The notes under the pieces are model-generated. The model saw only the letters and a program-made list of their open reading frames with translations, did no database searches and was not told the origin of the DNA. Source: Lachnospiraceae bacterium (GTDB taxonomy: Bacteria > Bacillota > Clostridia > Lachnospirales > Lachnospiraceae). Taken from it: a stretch of 38,272 nucleotides of DNA. The translations under genes were made by a program, and so were the position numbers. Shown here one piece after another: positions 25,795 to 34,121 of this stretch (position 1 is the first letter of the stretch; every line of letters begins with the position of its first letter). Where the stretch lies: NCBI GenBank assembly GCA_017526985.1, contig JAFXQR010000010.1, positions 1 through 38,272 on the forward strand, given 5' to 3'.

Positions 25795-25992
25795 CAACGA
25801 ATTGCCATGTTTTGATGAAAATGGCCCTCGTCAGCCCCTTTATTTTTTGTGCACTTTTAACAGTTTTAATTGTTTGTTCATATAGTTTTATGGTCATTTT
25901 ACAGTATATTAACCCATCGTTCATATCAGGTTCACATTTTTTTACTACAATTTGATCATAGCAAAGAGAACAGAGCAGAAAAGAGACAGTTA

Positions 25993-26055
25993 CACGAAAT
26001 CAGGTTTTCATAGTTTTCGTGCCCGGGTGTCTCCTAACCACAACCACCCGGGCAC
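25993..26055. other. Overlapping hairpins in the intergenic stretch 25795-26084
   Basis: A perfect 11-bp inverted repeat GTGCCCGGGTG (26019-26029) / CACCCGGGCAC (26045-26055) shares three bases with a second one, CACGAAA (25993-25999) / TTTCGTG (26015-26021), so both cannot form fully at once. On the minus strand a strong AAAGGAGG lies just before the first stem, without a convincing start codon at normal spacing. The rest of 25795-26018 is AT-rich and holds no gene I can support. Confidence 0.6.
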
Positions 26056-26084
26056 ACCTCCTTTCTAGTTTATGATATGCAATA

Positions 26085-26110
26085 AGCCCCTCACCGAAAG
26101 GTGAGGGGCT
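26085..26110. terminator. Strong hairpin after relQ
   Basis: AGCCCCTCACC / GGTGAGGGGCT, an 11-bp perfect stem with a 4-base loop, about 29 bases past the relQ stop. The following tract is only weakly T-rich on the minus strand, so termination strength is uncertain. Confidence 0.7.
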
Positions 26111-26138
26111 ATTGTTATACCCTTTTTTACGGAAGGTT

Positions 26139-26777
26139 TTAGTCTTTTACAAAACTCTGCACTTCATTGTTCAGGGACAGCATCTCCGCATCCAGCTGCT
26201 CCACGATCTTCGCGCAGTTCACCAGGGAGCGCTGGATATGATCCGGCGCATTCCCCTCAAATTTGTAGTAGATCTTATGCTCCAGGCTGGCCCAGAAATC
26301 CATGGCTACCGTACGGATCTGGATCTCCACCTTCACTTCCACCACACGGTTGGACAAAAAGACCGGTACCGTCACCAGCATATGATAGGACTTGTAACCG
26401 CTGGCCTTGGGTGCTTTGATATAGTCCTTGGTCGCCAGAATACGCAGATCATCCTGTGCCGCCAGCATCTCGGCGATCCGGTAGATATCCGAAGTAAACG
26501 AGCAGATCACACGGATGCCCGCAATATCATTTACATGCTCCACCATATTTTCAATGGTCGATTCATACCCGCGGCTTTTCAGCTTCTTCACGATGCTCTC
26601 GGAAGTCTTCATACGGGCTTTGATATGCTCTATGGGATTATATTTATGGACATCCTGAAACTCGTCATTTAGGATCTCCAGTTTGGTTCCGATCTCTTTC
26701 AGCGCGGAATTATAGATCAGGGTCACTTCTTTCCAGCGATCCAGCTCTTCCTTATCCGCAGAAGGTTGATACAGCAT
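26139..26777 (-). CDS. relQ: Small alarmone (ppGpp) synthetase, RelQ/YjbM type
   Basis: A 212-residue stand-alone RelA/SpoT-like synthetase making (p)ppGpp from ATP and GDP/GTP. It has the substrate-loop KSRGYESTIENM, DIAGIRVICSF with D84, the KDYIKAPKASGYKSYHMLV strand and EIQIRT with the catalytic E151. There is no HD hydrolase, TGS or ACT domain, and length fits the RelQ group. The C-terminal helices resemble those used for tetramer assembly. ATG at 26777 with AAGGAG upstream; monocistronic, with its own promoter. It probably answers envelope or nutrient stress, as known for RelQ in other Firmicutes. Confidence 0.9.
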   Translation of the reverse strand: MLYQPSADKEELDRWKEVTLIYNSALKEIGTKLEILNDEFQDVHKYNPIEHIKARMKTSESIVKKLKSRGYESTIENMVEHVNDIAGIRVICSFTSDIYRIAEMLAAQDDLRILATKDYIKAPKASGYKSYHMLVTVPVFLSNRVVEVKVEIQIRTVAMDFWASLEHKIYYKFEGNAPDHIQRSLVNCAKIVEQLDAEMLSLNNEVQSFVKD

Positions 26778-26831
26778 TTTGGTACTCCTTTACCATTCAT
26801 TATGTCCTTTGTATTGCCACGCCGCTTATAT

Positions 26832-26860
26832 ACTATAGCACAACACTCCGTTTTTGACAA
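26832..26860 (-). promoter_or_regulatory. Promoter of relQ
   Basis: TTGTCA (26860-26855), a 17-base spacer and TATAGT (26837-26832) on the minus strand, about 50 bases before the ATG. Confidence 0.75.
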
Positions 26861-26911
26861 ATTGTTGCATATCTTCCCGCTAAGCCTCTCACTTATTGTA
26901 CTCTTTTGCCC

Positions 26912-26939
26912 TTGTTTTTTCGTTGATTCTATCTATAAT
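26912..26939 (+). promoter_or_regulatory. Promoter of the transporter-amidase operon
   Basis: TTGTTT, a 16-base spacer and perfect TATAAT (26934-26939) on the plus strand, predicted start near 26946. Confidence 0.7.
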
Positions 26940-26945
26940 AGGGAT

Positions 26946-27036
26946 TACATACGCCCTGCGGGCTCCCCTGAACAAAGTTCGGGGGCGATGTCAAGCAGTT
27001 CGGGTCCGATATCCTGCTTGTAAAATATGAAAACCA
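26946..27036 (+). ncRNA. Structured 5' leader, possible metabolite riboswitch
   Basis: The roughly 100-base leader can form three successive hairpins: GCCC-TGC-GGGC, then CCCC(T)GAAC-AAA-GTTC(G)GGGG, then CAAGCAG ... CTGCTTG. An internal near-duplication AGTTCGGGxxCGATxTC occurs in hairpins two and three. It ends shortly before the AAGGAG ribosome-binding site. The downstream gene belongs to a family whose members in other bacteria are controlled by preQ1 riboswitches, but the sequence does not match the preQ1-I or preQ1-II consensus as I know them. Class III was not excluded. Confidence 0.5.
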
Positions 27037-27049
27037 AAGGAGAAAGAAA

Positions 27050-27793
27050 ATGAAATACTTAAAAAAAGAATGGGAGGACTACAAGGTCCTTCTGAACAAT
27101 GTGCCTGCCATGGTTCTGTCCGTCTTCGTACTTTCCGTTGTATGTATGAACCTGATGGCAAACAAAGAACTGTACTCATCACAGTACTTCTGCATCAATT
27201 CCGGGCTTGCCCTGTCGTGGATCTCCTTCTTATGCATGGACTGCATCTGCAAGAGATTCGGCGCAAAGGCATCGGCCAAGATCTCCATGCTGGTAATGCT
27301 GATCAACATCGTCACCGTGATCGTGTTTAAACTGTTATCCATGACACCGGGACACTGGGCTGCTTTCTTTTCCGCCCCCAATGTGGAAGTCGGCGAATAC
27401 ATCAACGACGGTCTGAACGCAACCTTCGGCGGCACCTGGTATGTGGTACTCGGCTCTTCCATCGCGATGCTGGTATCCTCTGTGGTCAATGCGGTATTGA
27501 ATGAGGCCATCGGCAAGAAAACCGACAACGGTACTTTCGGCGCCTTTGCTTTCCGCAGTTTTGTTTCCACCGGCATCGGTCAGTGGATAGACAACTTCCT
27601 CTTCTCCGCGCTTGTATCCCATGTGTTCTTCGGCTGGAACTGGACTCAGGTATTCATCTGCTCCATCACCTCCATGATCATCGAACTGGCGCTGGAAGCT
27701 GTATTCTCTCCGGTCGGCTACCGGGTATCCAAAAACTGGGAAGCTGCCGGCATCGGCAAGACCTATATCGAATACCGCCGCAAGGCAGCCTAG
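27050..27793 (+). CDS. VUT-family (YhhQ-like) transporter, probable queuosine-precursor uptake
   Basis: A 247-residue integral membrane protein with about six hydrophobic segments, beginning VLLNNVPAMVLSVFVLSVVCMNLMAN. The family signature is the segment RSFVSTGIGQWIDNFLFSALV, where the serine/threonine, glutamine and aspartate are typical of the VUT/YhhQ family (COG1738). Characterised members import preQ0 or preQ1 for queuosine in tRNA. The substrate here is inferred from family only. ATG at 27050 with AAGGAG 7 bases upstream. It is the first gene of a plus-strand operon with an amidase 9 bases downstream and carries a structured leader. Confidence 0.82.
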   Translation: MKYLKKEWEDYKVLLNNVPAMVLSVFVLSVVCMNLMANKELYSSQYFCINSGLALSWISFLCMDCICKRFGAKASAKISMLVMLINIVTVIVFKLLSMTPGHWAAFFSAPNVEVGEYINDGLNATFGGTWYVVLGSSIAMLVSSVVNAVLNEAIGKKTDNGTFGAFAFRSFVSTGIGQWIDNFLFSALVSHVFFGWNWTQVFICSITSMIIELALEAVFSPVGYRVSKNWEAAGIGKTYIEYRRKAA

Positions 27794-27802
27794 GAGTTTA
27801 CT

Positions 27803-29269
27803 ATGAAACTGGAACGATACACTGCGGCAGGACTCGGCCGCCTGGTCGGAAACGGCGAGATCTCTCCGACCGAAGTGATCCGCTATTTTGCGGAACGTAT
27901 CGAGGAACGCGATCCGAGCTTACACGCGTTCACCTATCTGAAAATTGAAGAAGCATTAGATGACGCAAAAAAACTGGAGGACCAACTTGCCCGCAGGGAG
28001 CAGGTCGGTCCTTTTGCGGGTGTGCCCATCGCACTGAAAGACTTCCTGCCCTCCAAAAAGGGCTGGACCAATTCCCACGGCGGTGTTGCGGCGCTCATCA
28101 TGGAAGATTCCGCGGATTCCGCTTTTTATGCCGCCGCCGCCAAAGCCGGTGCCATCGCCGTAGGCAAGACCAATGCACCGGCTTTCGGCTTCCGCGGGAC
28201 CTGCGATAACAAGCTGTATGGCGTAACCTGCAATCCGTATCACACAGATTATAATTCCGGCGGATCCTCCGGAGGAACGGCTGCTGCGGTAGCCGACGGC
28301 CTGATCCTGATGGGCGAAGGCGGAGACGGTGGCGGATCCATCCGCATCCCGGCTTCCTGGTGCAATCTGTACGGTTTCAAAGCTTCGGTCGGCACGGTAC
28401 CTTCCGTCTGCCGCCCCGATGGCTGGACCGCCACACACCCCTACTGCACCAACGGCTGTCTCACCAAAAGCGTGGAAGACAGCGCTCTTATGCTGGAATA
28501 TATGGCACAGTACGATCCGAAGGATCCTTTGAGCCTGCCCCACCCTTTTCGGAATTTTTCCCAGTTGATGAAGCAGGGGATCAAAGGGCGGAGGATCGCT
28601 TACACGCCGGATTTTGACATCTTCCCGGTGGATCCGGAAGTGGCAGACCTGGTGGAAAAAGCAGCTTATGCCCTGCGGGAAGCCGGTGCCATCGTGGAAC
28701 CGGTACATTTCCATTTCCCCCATACTTCCAACGAATACGCCGAGTTGTGGTGCCGCGCCATCAGCATCGACACCGCCATCGATATGGAATTATGGAAAAA
28801 GAACGGTCTGGATCTTTTGCGTGACCATGCCAACGAACTGCCGGAAGAATTTATCTATTGGAACCAAAAGGCTTTGGAGAGCACCATCCTGGACTACCGC
28901 TATTTCAACGATCTGCGCACAGAGATGCTGGATGCGTTTGAGGATACCTTTGCTGATCACGACCTGATCCTCTCTCCCGTGACCATCTGCCCGCCGGTCA
29001 AAAACGATCCGGCCGGCAACACCAAAGGGCCCGTGGAAGTCTGCGGCCATAAGGTGGAACCGCTGATCGGCTTCTGTGAGACATTTTTTGCCAATTTTGT
29101 CGGCAATCCCGCCGCTTCCGTACCGGCTGGTCTTACCAAGGCCGGTCTGCCCATCGGGATGCAGATCATCGGGCGAAAATTTCGCGACGAAGATGTACTG
29201 GCCGCATCGTACGCTTACGAGCAGATACGGCCCTGGAATTATAATATCCCGCTGGGGCGGAGGGTATAG
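27803..29269 (+). CDS. Amidase-signature family hydrolase
   Basis: A 488-residue cytoplasmic enzyme of the amidase-signature family. The Ser-cisSer-Lys triad can be placed at K79 (PIALKD), S155/S156 (NSGGSSGGTAAAVA) and nucleophile S179 (GGDGGGSIRIPAS). The usual GSDTGGS of the family reads GGDGGGS here, so the residues around the oxyanion side differ, but the nucleophile is intact. It is not GatA: the C-terminal part does not look like the Asp/Glu-tRNA amidotransferase and no gatC/gatB are nearby. The substrate is unknown. ATG at 27803 with TAGGAG upstream, 9 bases after the transporter stop, so the two are coexpressed. Confidence 0.88.
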   Translation: MKLERYTAAGLGRLVGNGEISPTEVIRYFAERIEERDPSLHAFTYLKIEEALDDAKKLEDQLARREQVGPFAGVPIALKDFLPSKKGWTNSHGGVAALIMEDSADSAFYAAAAKAGAIAVGKTNAPAFGFRGTCDNKLYGVTCNPYHTDYNSGGSSGGTAAAVADGLILMGEGGDGGGSIRIPASWCNLYGFKASVGTVPSVCRPDGWTATHPYCTNGCLTKSVEDSALMLEYMAQYDPKDPLSLPHPFRNFSQLMKQGIKGRRIAYTPDFDIFPVDPEVADLVEKAAYALREAGAIVEPVHFHFPHTSNEYAELWCRAISIDTAIDMELWKKNGLDLLRDHANELPEEFIYWNQKALESTILDYRYFNDLRTEMLDAFEDTFADHDLILSPVTICPPVKNDPAGNTKGPVEVCGHKVEPLIGFCETFFANFVGNPAASVPAGLTKAGLPIGMQIIGRKFRDEDVLAASYAYEQIRPWNYNIPLGRRV

Positions 29270-29271
29270 CT

Positions 29272-29544
29272 ATGCGTGTATGGGTAAAGCTCATGAAAAA
29301 TACACATATGATCAAAGAGACCACCATCGTGCGCGACGAGGAAGATACCCGCACGCACAAGGTACTGCACGCCCTGGAAGAAGCCTGCCATACCCTGGAC
29401 CTTTCCACTCCCATCTGGCTGGAAAAGAACATCAAGCAGTTTCAGCGCGCCGCCAAGACCCGCTTCACACAGGATAATTTTATCGAAACCATCGAGTTTG
29501 ATTACCTGGAACTGCAGATCCTGGAGGAGGATCTGTATCTGTAG
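29272..29544 (+). CDS. Conserved 90-residue protein of unknown function
   Basis: A small soluble protein beginning MRVWVKLMKNTHMIKETT, predicted mixed alpha/beta with the central block THKVLHALEEACHTLDLSTP and an acidic C-terminus (DYLELQILEEDLYL). It starts 2 bases after the amidase stop, using a GGAGG located in the amidase's last codons, so translation is coupled. The sequence looks like a conserved Clostridia small protein, but I do not know a function. It ends right before a strong bidirectional terminator. Confidence 0.8.
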   Translation: MRVWVKLMKNTHMIKETTIVRDEEDTRTHKVLHALEEACHTLDLSTPIWLEKNIKQFQRAAKTRFTQDNFIETIEFDYLELQILEEDLYL

Positions 29545-29547
29545 GTA

Positions 29548-29579
29548 TTAAAAAAACCCCTTCACGGGGCTTTTTAATA
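29548..29579. terminator. Bidirectional terminator between the amidase operon and sufU
   Basis: CCCC / GGGG stem flanked by extended A-run and T-run (ATTAAAAAAA and TTTTTAAT), giving a hairpin in both directions between convergent genes. Confidence 0.92.
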
Positions 29580-29580
29580 C

Positions 29581-30042
29581 TCACTCATTTTCCGTAGATA
29601 CCGGAGTCTCACTCTCGCCGTCACGCAACATCCGCTGCATCGTCTTCCATCCCAATGTCGCACATTTGACGCGGGCCGGCATGTGCGCGATGCTTTCCAA
29701 TGCCGCCGCCTCTTCGAGAGCTTCAAATTCCGACGGATCCGCCGTGGAACGCACCATGCCCATAAAGGTCTCGGCCAGCTTCAGTGCCTCATCCTTGGAT
29801 TTGCCGATGATCACATCCAGCATCATATCGGCGGAAGCCTGGGAGATAGCGCATCCGGAGCCGTTGAACATACCGTCCACGACCATATCATTTTCATCCA
29901 GTTTCAATTGCAGATAGATATCGTCACCGCAGCTGGGGTTCACGCCGTTCAGGATCATAGACGGCTGCTCCATATCGCCCTTGTGGGACGGATGCAGATT
30001 GTGCTCGTTGACGATTTCGCGGTATAAGTCTTTTAATTCCAT
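29581..30042 (-). CDS. sufU: SufU, sulfur-transfer protein for Fe-S cluster assembly
   Basis: A 153-residue IscU-like protein. The three zinc/sulfur-binding cysteines are at C38 (NPSCGD), C64 (GSGCAIS) and C127 (ARVKCATLGW), with D40 completing the site. The spacing of about 20 extra residues between the second and third cysteine is the mark of SufU rather than IscU. It takes persulfide from SufS and passes it to SufBCD. It is last of the sufCBDSU cluster, separated from sufS by 189 bases that hold a repeat element. Confidence 0.95.
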   Translation of the reverse strand: MELKDLYREIVNEHNLHPSHKGDMEQPSMILNGVNPSCGDDIYLQLKLDENDMVVDGMFNGSGCAISQASADMMLDVIIGKSKDEALKLAETFMGMVRSTADPSEFEALEEAAALESIAHMPARVKCATLGWKTMQRMLRDGESETPVSTENE

Positions 30043-30085
30043 AATGAATCGATACTCCTATCAGTAACCTCTGCCTGTACTTTTC

Positions 30086-30209
30086 CACCTCATCCGGCCT
30101 TCGGCCACCTTCCCCTCAAGGGGAAGGCAAGATAATTATAGCCTACACTGTATCTCAAGGGGAAGGCAAGATAATTATAGCCTACACTGTATCTCAAGGG
30201 GAAGGCAAG
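30086..30209. repeat. 46-bp palindromic repeat, copy C, with 39-bp tandem expansion
   Basis: A full unit (30086-30131) identical to copy B. From 30115 a 39-base block, starting with the CTCAAGGGGAAGGCAAG tail of the unit plus a 22-base AT-rich stretch, is repeated at 30154, and its first 17 bases again at 30193, giving about 2.4 copies. It lies in the sufS-sufU gap. Confidence 0.9.
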
Positions 30210-30231
30210 TAGTTATCGCTTGCTTTATGTT

Positions 30232-31464
30232 TTAGAATCCCAGCCACTTGCGGATCTTGCCCATGGCGTCAATAAAGCGGTGCGCCTCTTCTTCCGTGTT
30301 GTAGAAATAAACACTGGCGCGAGCGGTGGCGCGGAACTCCATATGGCATTTTTCCTGCAGGTACTCCATCAGCGGCTGTGCGCAGTGATGTCCTGCGCGG
30401 ATCGCGATATGCTCATCATCCAGTACCGTTGAGATATCGTGCGGATGGCAGCCTTCGATATTGAAGGTCACGATACCGCTGTGCAGCGCCGCATCTGCCG
30501 GTCCGTACACCTGCACATAAGGCAGCTGCTTCATCCCCTCCAGCAGGATCGATACCAGCTTCTGCTCCTGGGCTTCGATCTCTTCAAATCCCACCTGCTG
30601 CAGATACTTGATGCCGGCTGCCATACCTACGGCATCAGCCGCATTCACCGTACCTGCCTCAAACTTGTGCGGCAGTTCCGCGTAAGTTGCGCTGTTGCGT
30701 GTGACATATTCGATCATCTCACCGCCACGCAGAAACGGCGGCATTTTTTCCAGTAATGCTTTCTTTGCATACAAAGCGCCGATGCCCATGGGTCCCAGCA
30801 TCTTATGTCCCGAAAAGGAAAGGAAGTCGCAATCCAGCTTCTGCACATCCACGGCCTGATGCGGTACGCCCTGGGCGCCGTCCAGTACCAGTACCGCCCC
30901 TGCGGCATGTACCAGCTTTGCGGCATTGGCCACCGGTGTCACCTTGCCCAGTACATTGGAGACCATGGTCATAGCCACGATCTTTGTTTTGGATGTGATC
31001 GCAGACTTAAGCATCTCTTCCGTGATGATCCCGTCTTCCTGCGGTTCGAGAAATATCAGTTTGGCCTTCTTCGCATCCGCCACCATCTGCCACGGCAGGA
31101 GGTTGCTGTGATGCTCCAGGACCGTGACCACGATCTCGTCGCCTTCCTGCACATTCGTCATCGCATAGGAATACGCCACCAGGTTGAGTGCCTCGGTTGC
31201 ATTGCGCACAAAGATGATCTCACAGTCTTCTTTGGCATTGACATGCTCTGCCACCGTATGTCTAGCCTGCTCATACGCCTCGGTCGCACCCACACTCCAC
31301 TCGTACAGACCACGCAGCGGATTGGCATTGGTGGTCCTGTAAAAGCTGTCAATGGCTTCCAGTACCTGACGAGGTCTCTGGCTGGTCGCCGCATTATCAA
31401 AATATACATATCTGGGATCCTGCAGGATCGGGAAATCCGCCCGGATCGCGTTTACATCTAACAT
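30232..31464 (-). CDS. sufS: Cysteine desulfurase SufS
   Basis: A 410-residue PLP enzyme that frees sulfur from cysteine for Fe-S clusters. The PLP lysine is K221 (FSGHKMLGP), the histidine of LEHHSN stacks on PLP, and the persulfide cysteine is C361 in AGHHCAQPLM. The short loop around the cysteine is that of the type II (SufS) class. ATG at 31464 with AAAGGA upstream, 19 bases after sufD. Confidence 0.96.
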   Translation of the reverse strand: MLDVNAIRADFPILQDPRYVYFDNAATSQRPRQVLEAIDSFYRTTNANPLRGLYEWSVGATEAYEQARHTVAEHVNAKEDCEIIFVRNATEALNLVAYSYAMTNVQEGDEIVVTVLEHHSNLLPWQMVADAKKAKLIFLEPQEDGIITEEMLKSAITSKTKIVAMTMVSNVLGKVTPVANAAKLVHAAGAVLVLDGAQGVPHQAVDVQKLDCDFLSFSGHKMLGPMGIGALYAKKALLEKMPPFLRGGEMIEYVTRNSATYAELPHKFEAGTVNAADAVGMAAGIKYLQQVGFEEIEAQEQKLVSILLEGMKQLPYVQVYGPADAALHSGIVTFNIEGCHPHDISTVLDDEHIAIRAGHHCAQPLMEYLQEKCHMEFRATARASVYFYNTEEEAHRFIDAMGKIRKWLGF

Positions 31465-31483
31465 AATTATTTTCCTTTATCGT

Positions 31484-32656
31484 TTATTTACACAGTCCGT
31501 TGCAGTCCGTGCGGTTGCAGTATGCACGGTCTACATAGTAGCCGGCCTGGCGGTAGATCTCCTCATCCGGGATGCGTGCCGCCACTTCCATAATGCGTGC
31601 ACGCACCATCAGTTCCTGTGCCTTTGCCTCATCAATACCGCGGCTCTGCATATAGAAGAGCATCTCCGGTGAGAGCTTGCCGATGGATACCGCGTGGTGT
31701 CCGCTCACCTTTTCCTCTTCCCCCAGGATCATGGGGTTGGCCTTGTTAATGATGTCATCTCCCAGCACCAGGATATCTTCTTCTTCATCGCCCTCGGCAT
31801 CCGTGCAATACTGACGGAAGTCCAGGGTCTCGCGGGATACTTTCTCGGCATGATCAAACAGCACGCCATGGAAACGCATCACGCCCACACTCTTTTTACC
31901 ACGGAAAGTATCCACATAGTTGTAATCCAAAAAGCTTTCCGGCATCCCGATGTAGCCCAGGTCTGCCCGCAATACGGAAGCTTCCCCGATCTGGTCAAAG
32001 CAGGCGCCCAGATAGGCCTTGCGCGAGCCCAGTTCCAGCTGTGTAAAGGTAAACTCCGCTTCCGCCTGCTGCTTCACCCCCAGATCATCAAAGAAGATGA
32101 AATCCTTCGGCAGCATCTGCGCCTTGATCAGATGCATCTTTGCGCCCTTCTCCAGATATACACGGGTGGAAGAACCCACAAAACCTTTCGTGCCTTCCAA
32201 GCCGTCAAAATACTGGATCAGCGTCACTTCCGCTCCGGCCTTCACATGAATCAGCACCGATTCCATAGCTGCCGCATCTTCGTAATAGTCATAGGTGAAT
32301 TTCACCGGTGTCCCGATCTTGCCGTCCACTTCATAGAGCAATGTCTTAACGCCTGCATCGTTCAGCAGATCATCGATCTCGGCACCCATACCGGTCTGGA
32401 ACTGTTCCGGCGCATACATCGGAAACTTGCCTGCCACGATGGCTTCCGGCACGGTCTCGCAACCGTGTTCCTTACTCCACTTCACAAAAGCCGCGCGGTC
32501 CAGTTCTCCCGCCAGCCGCATGCCTTCCGGCAGTTCCGTTTCTTTTCGATAGTCTTTTTGTGCAAAGGTCACATCCGCCGAAAGCGTGGCTTCATTAAAA
32601 TCCAGTTTATTCCAGGTCAGGACCGGCAGATGGTTTACTTTCTTTCTGATCTCCAT
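31484..32656 (-). CDS. sufD: Fe-S assembly scaffold protein SufD
   Basis: A 390-residue protein of the SufB/SufD beta-helix family. The C-terminal block DEAKAQELMVRARIMEVAARIP matches SufD members, and a conserved histidine pair is present in GHHAVSIGKLSPEML. The N-terminal part (residues 1-100) is the variable helical region. It ends with several cysteines (CNRTDCNGLCK), whose role is unclear. It partners with SufB and SufC. It starts 4 bases after the sufB stop. Confidence 0.93.
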   Translation of the reverse strand: MEIRKKVNHLPVLTWNKLDFNEATLSADVTFAQKDYRKETELPEGMRLAGELDRAAFVKWSKEHGCETVPEAIVAGKFPMYAPEQFQTGMGAEIDDLLNDAGVKTLLYEVDGKIGTPVKFTYDYYEDAAAMESVLIHVKAGAEVTLIQYFDGLEGTKGFVGSSTRVYLEKGAKMHLIKAQMLPKDFIFFDDLGVKQQAEAEFTFTQLELGSRKAYLGACFDQIGEASVLRADLGYIGMPESFLDYNYVDTFRGKKSVGVMRFHGVLFDHAEKVSRETLDFRQYCTDAEGDEEEDILVLGDDIINKANPMILGEEEKVSGHHAVSIGKLSPEMLFYMQSRGIDEAKAQELMVRARIMEVAARIPDEEIYRQAGYYVDRAYCNRTDCNGLCK

Positions 32657-32660
32657 AAGC

Positions 32661-34109
32661 TTACCCCATCTCCATTTCCAGTTTGATCAGGTTGTTCATC
32701 TCGGCTGCATATTCCAGCGGCAGTTCCTTGCTCACCGGATTTGCAAAACCGCTCACGATCATCGCTCTGGCTTCCGCCTCGCTGATGCCGCGGCTCATCA
32801 TATAGAATACCGCATCGTCACTGATGCGTCCGATCTTGGCTTCATGTCCCACATCCGCCTTGTCCGTACGGATGTCCATAGCCGGCACCGTATCGGAACG
32901 GGAGATGCTATCCAGCATCAGGGATCCGCAGTTGACGGATGCCTTCGCGCCTTCCGCTGTCTTGCGGATCTCTACGGAGCTGCGGTAGGTACTGATACCA
33001 CCGCTCTTGCAGATGGACTTGGTATCGATGAAACTCGAGGTATTCTTTCCCAAATGCACCATTCTGGCACCGGTATCCAGGTTCTGTCCCTTACCGGCAA
33101 AAGTGATGCCGGTAAATTCCGCATGGGATCCGTCACCCTTTAATACCGAGGTCGGATACAGATAGGATTCGTGAGAACCGAAGGATCCCGAGATCCACTC
33201 AATGGTGCCGCCCTCTTCACAGATGGCACGCTTGGTATTTAAGTTGTACATATTCTTAGACCAGTTCTCGATGGTCGAATATCTCAGATGCGCGTTCTTG
33301 CCGACAAACAATTCCACACAGCCGGCATGCAGGTTAGCCACATTATATTTCGGCGCGGAGCATCCTTCGATGAAATGCACATCAGAGCCTTCGTCCACGA
33401 TGATCAGCGTATGCTCAAACTGTCCGGCTCCCGGCGCATTCAGACGGAAATAGGACTGTAGCGGGATATCCACCTTAGTCCCGGGCGGTACATACACAAA
33501 GGATCCTCCGGACCATACCGCGCCGTGCAGTGCCGCAAACTTGTGATCCGTGGGCGGTACCAGTTTCATGAAATGTTCCCGTACCATATCGGCATACTTG
33601 CCGGTCAGCGCGCTCTCCATATCGGTATAGACCACGCCCTGCTCTTCCACATCCTTACGCACATTGTGATAGACCAGCTCGGAATCGTACTGCGCGCCCA
33701 CGCCGGCCAACTGCTCACGCTCTGCCTGCGGAATACCCAGCTTTTCGAAGGCATTCTTGATGTCCTCCGGCAGCTCTTCCCAGCTCGCCTTCATATCGGT
33801 CTTGGAACGGACATAGGTCACGATCCGCGCCATATCCAGACCGTCGATGGGCGGTCCCCAATTGGGTACTTTCAGCTCGTTATAGATCCTTAAGGATTTT
33901 AAACGAAACTCCAGCATCCAGTCCGGATCGTGTTTCTCCTGCGAGATCTGCCGAACGATCTCTTCGGTCAGGCCCTCGTCTACTTTATAAAAGTCCTCTT
34001 CCCGTTCCTCATCTATAAAATCATACAGTCCGCGCTCCACATCATTTAAGAGCCCCTTACTGCGATCTTCGGATATATCGATGGGGGTATCCCCTCGCAT
34101 TTCTGCCAT
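32661..34109 (-). CDS. sufB: Fe-S assembly scaffold protein SufB
   Basis: A 482-residue scaffold of the SufBCD complex, normal in length. It shows the conserved beta-helix stretch YVPPGTKVDIPLQSYFR, the EGCSAPKY box and the cysteine-containing SVNCGSLML segment. The terminal SRGISEAEARAMIVSGF is typical of SufB. It lies 12 bases after sufC and 4 bases before sufD. Confidence 0.96.
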   Translation of the reverse strand: MAEMRGDTPIDISEDRSKGLLNDVERGLYDFIDEEREEDFYKVDEGLTEEIVRQISQEKHDPDWMLEFRLKSLRIYNELKVPNWGPPIDGLDMARIVTYVRSKTDMKASWEELPEDIKNAFEKLGIPQAEREQLAGVGAQYDSELVYHNVRKDVEEQGVVYTDMESALTGKYADMVREHFMKLVPPTDHKFAALHGAVWSGGSFVYVPPGTKVDIPLQSYFRLNAPGAGQFEHTLIIVDEGSDVHFIEGCSAPKYNVANLHAGCVELFVGKNAHLRYSTIENWSKNMYNLNTKRAICEEGGTIEWISGSFGSHESYLYPTSVLKGDGSHAEFTGITFAGKGQNLDTGARMVHLGKNTSSFIDTKSICKSGGISTYRSSVEIRKTAEGAKASVNCGSLMLDSISRSDTVPAMDIRTDKADVGHEAKIGRISDDAVFYMMSRGISEAEARAMIVSGFANPVSKELPLEYAAEMNNLIKLEMEMG

Positions 34110-34121
34110 TTATAAAACCTC

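Noticed and set aside
25815-25955. 46-codon hydrophobic plus-strand ORF that could be a small toxin
   Set aside because: No Shine-Dalgarno or promoter seen, and the hydrophobicity follows from AT-rich intergenic sequence.
28249-28434. Short ORFs antisense to the amidase gene
   Set aside because: Shadow frames with no initiation signals inside a gene with full catalytic motifs.
30086-30209. CRISPR-like array
   Set aside because: The 39-bp units repeat including their AT-rich part, so there are no unique spacers; it is a tandem duplication.
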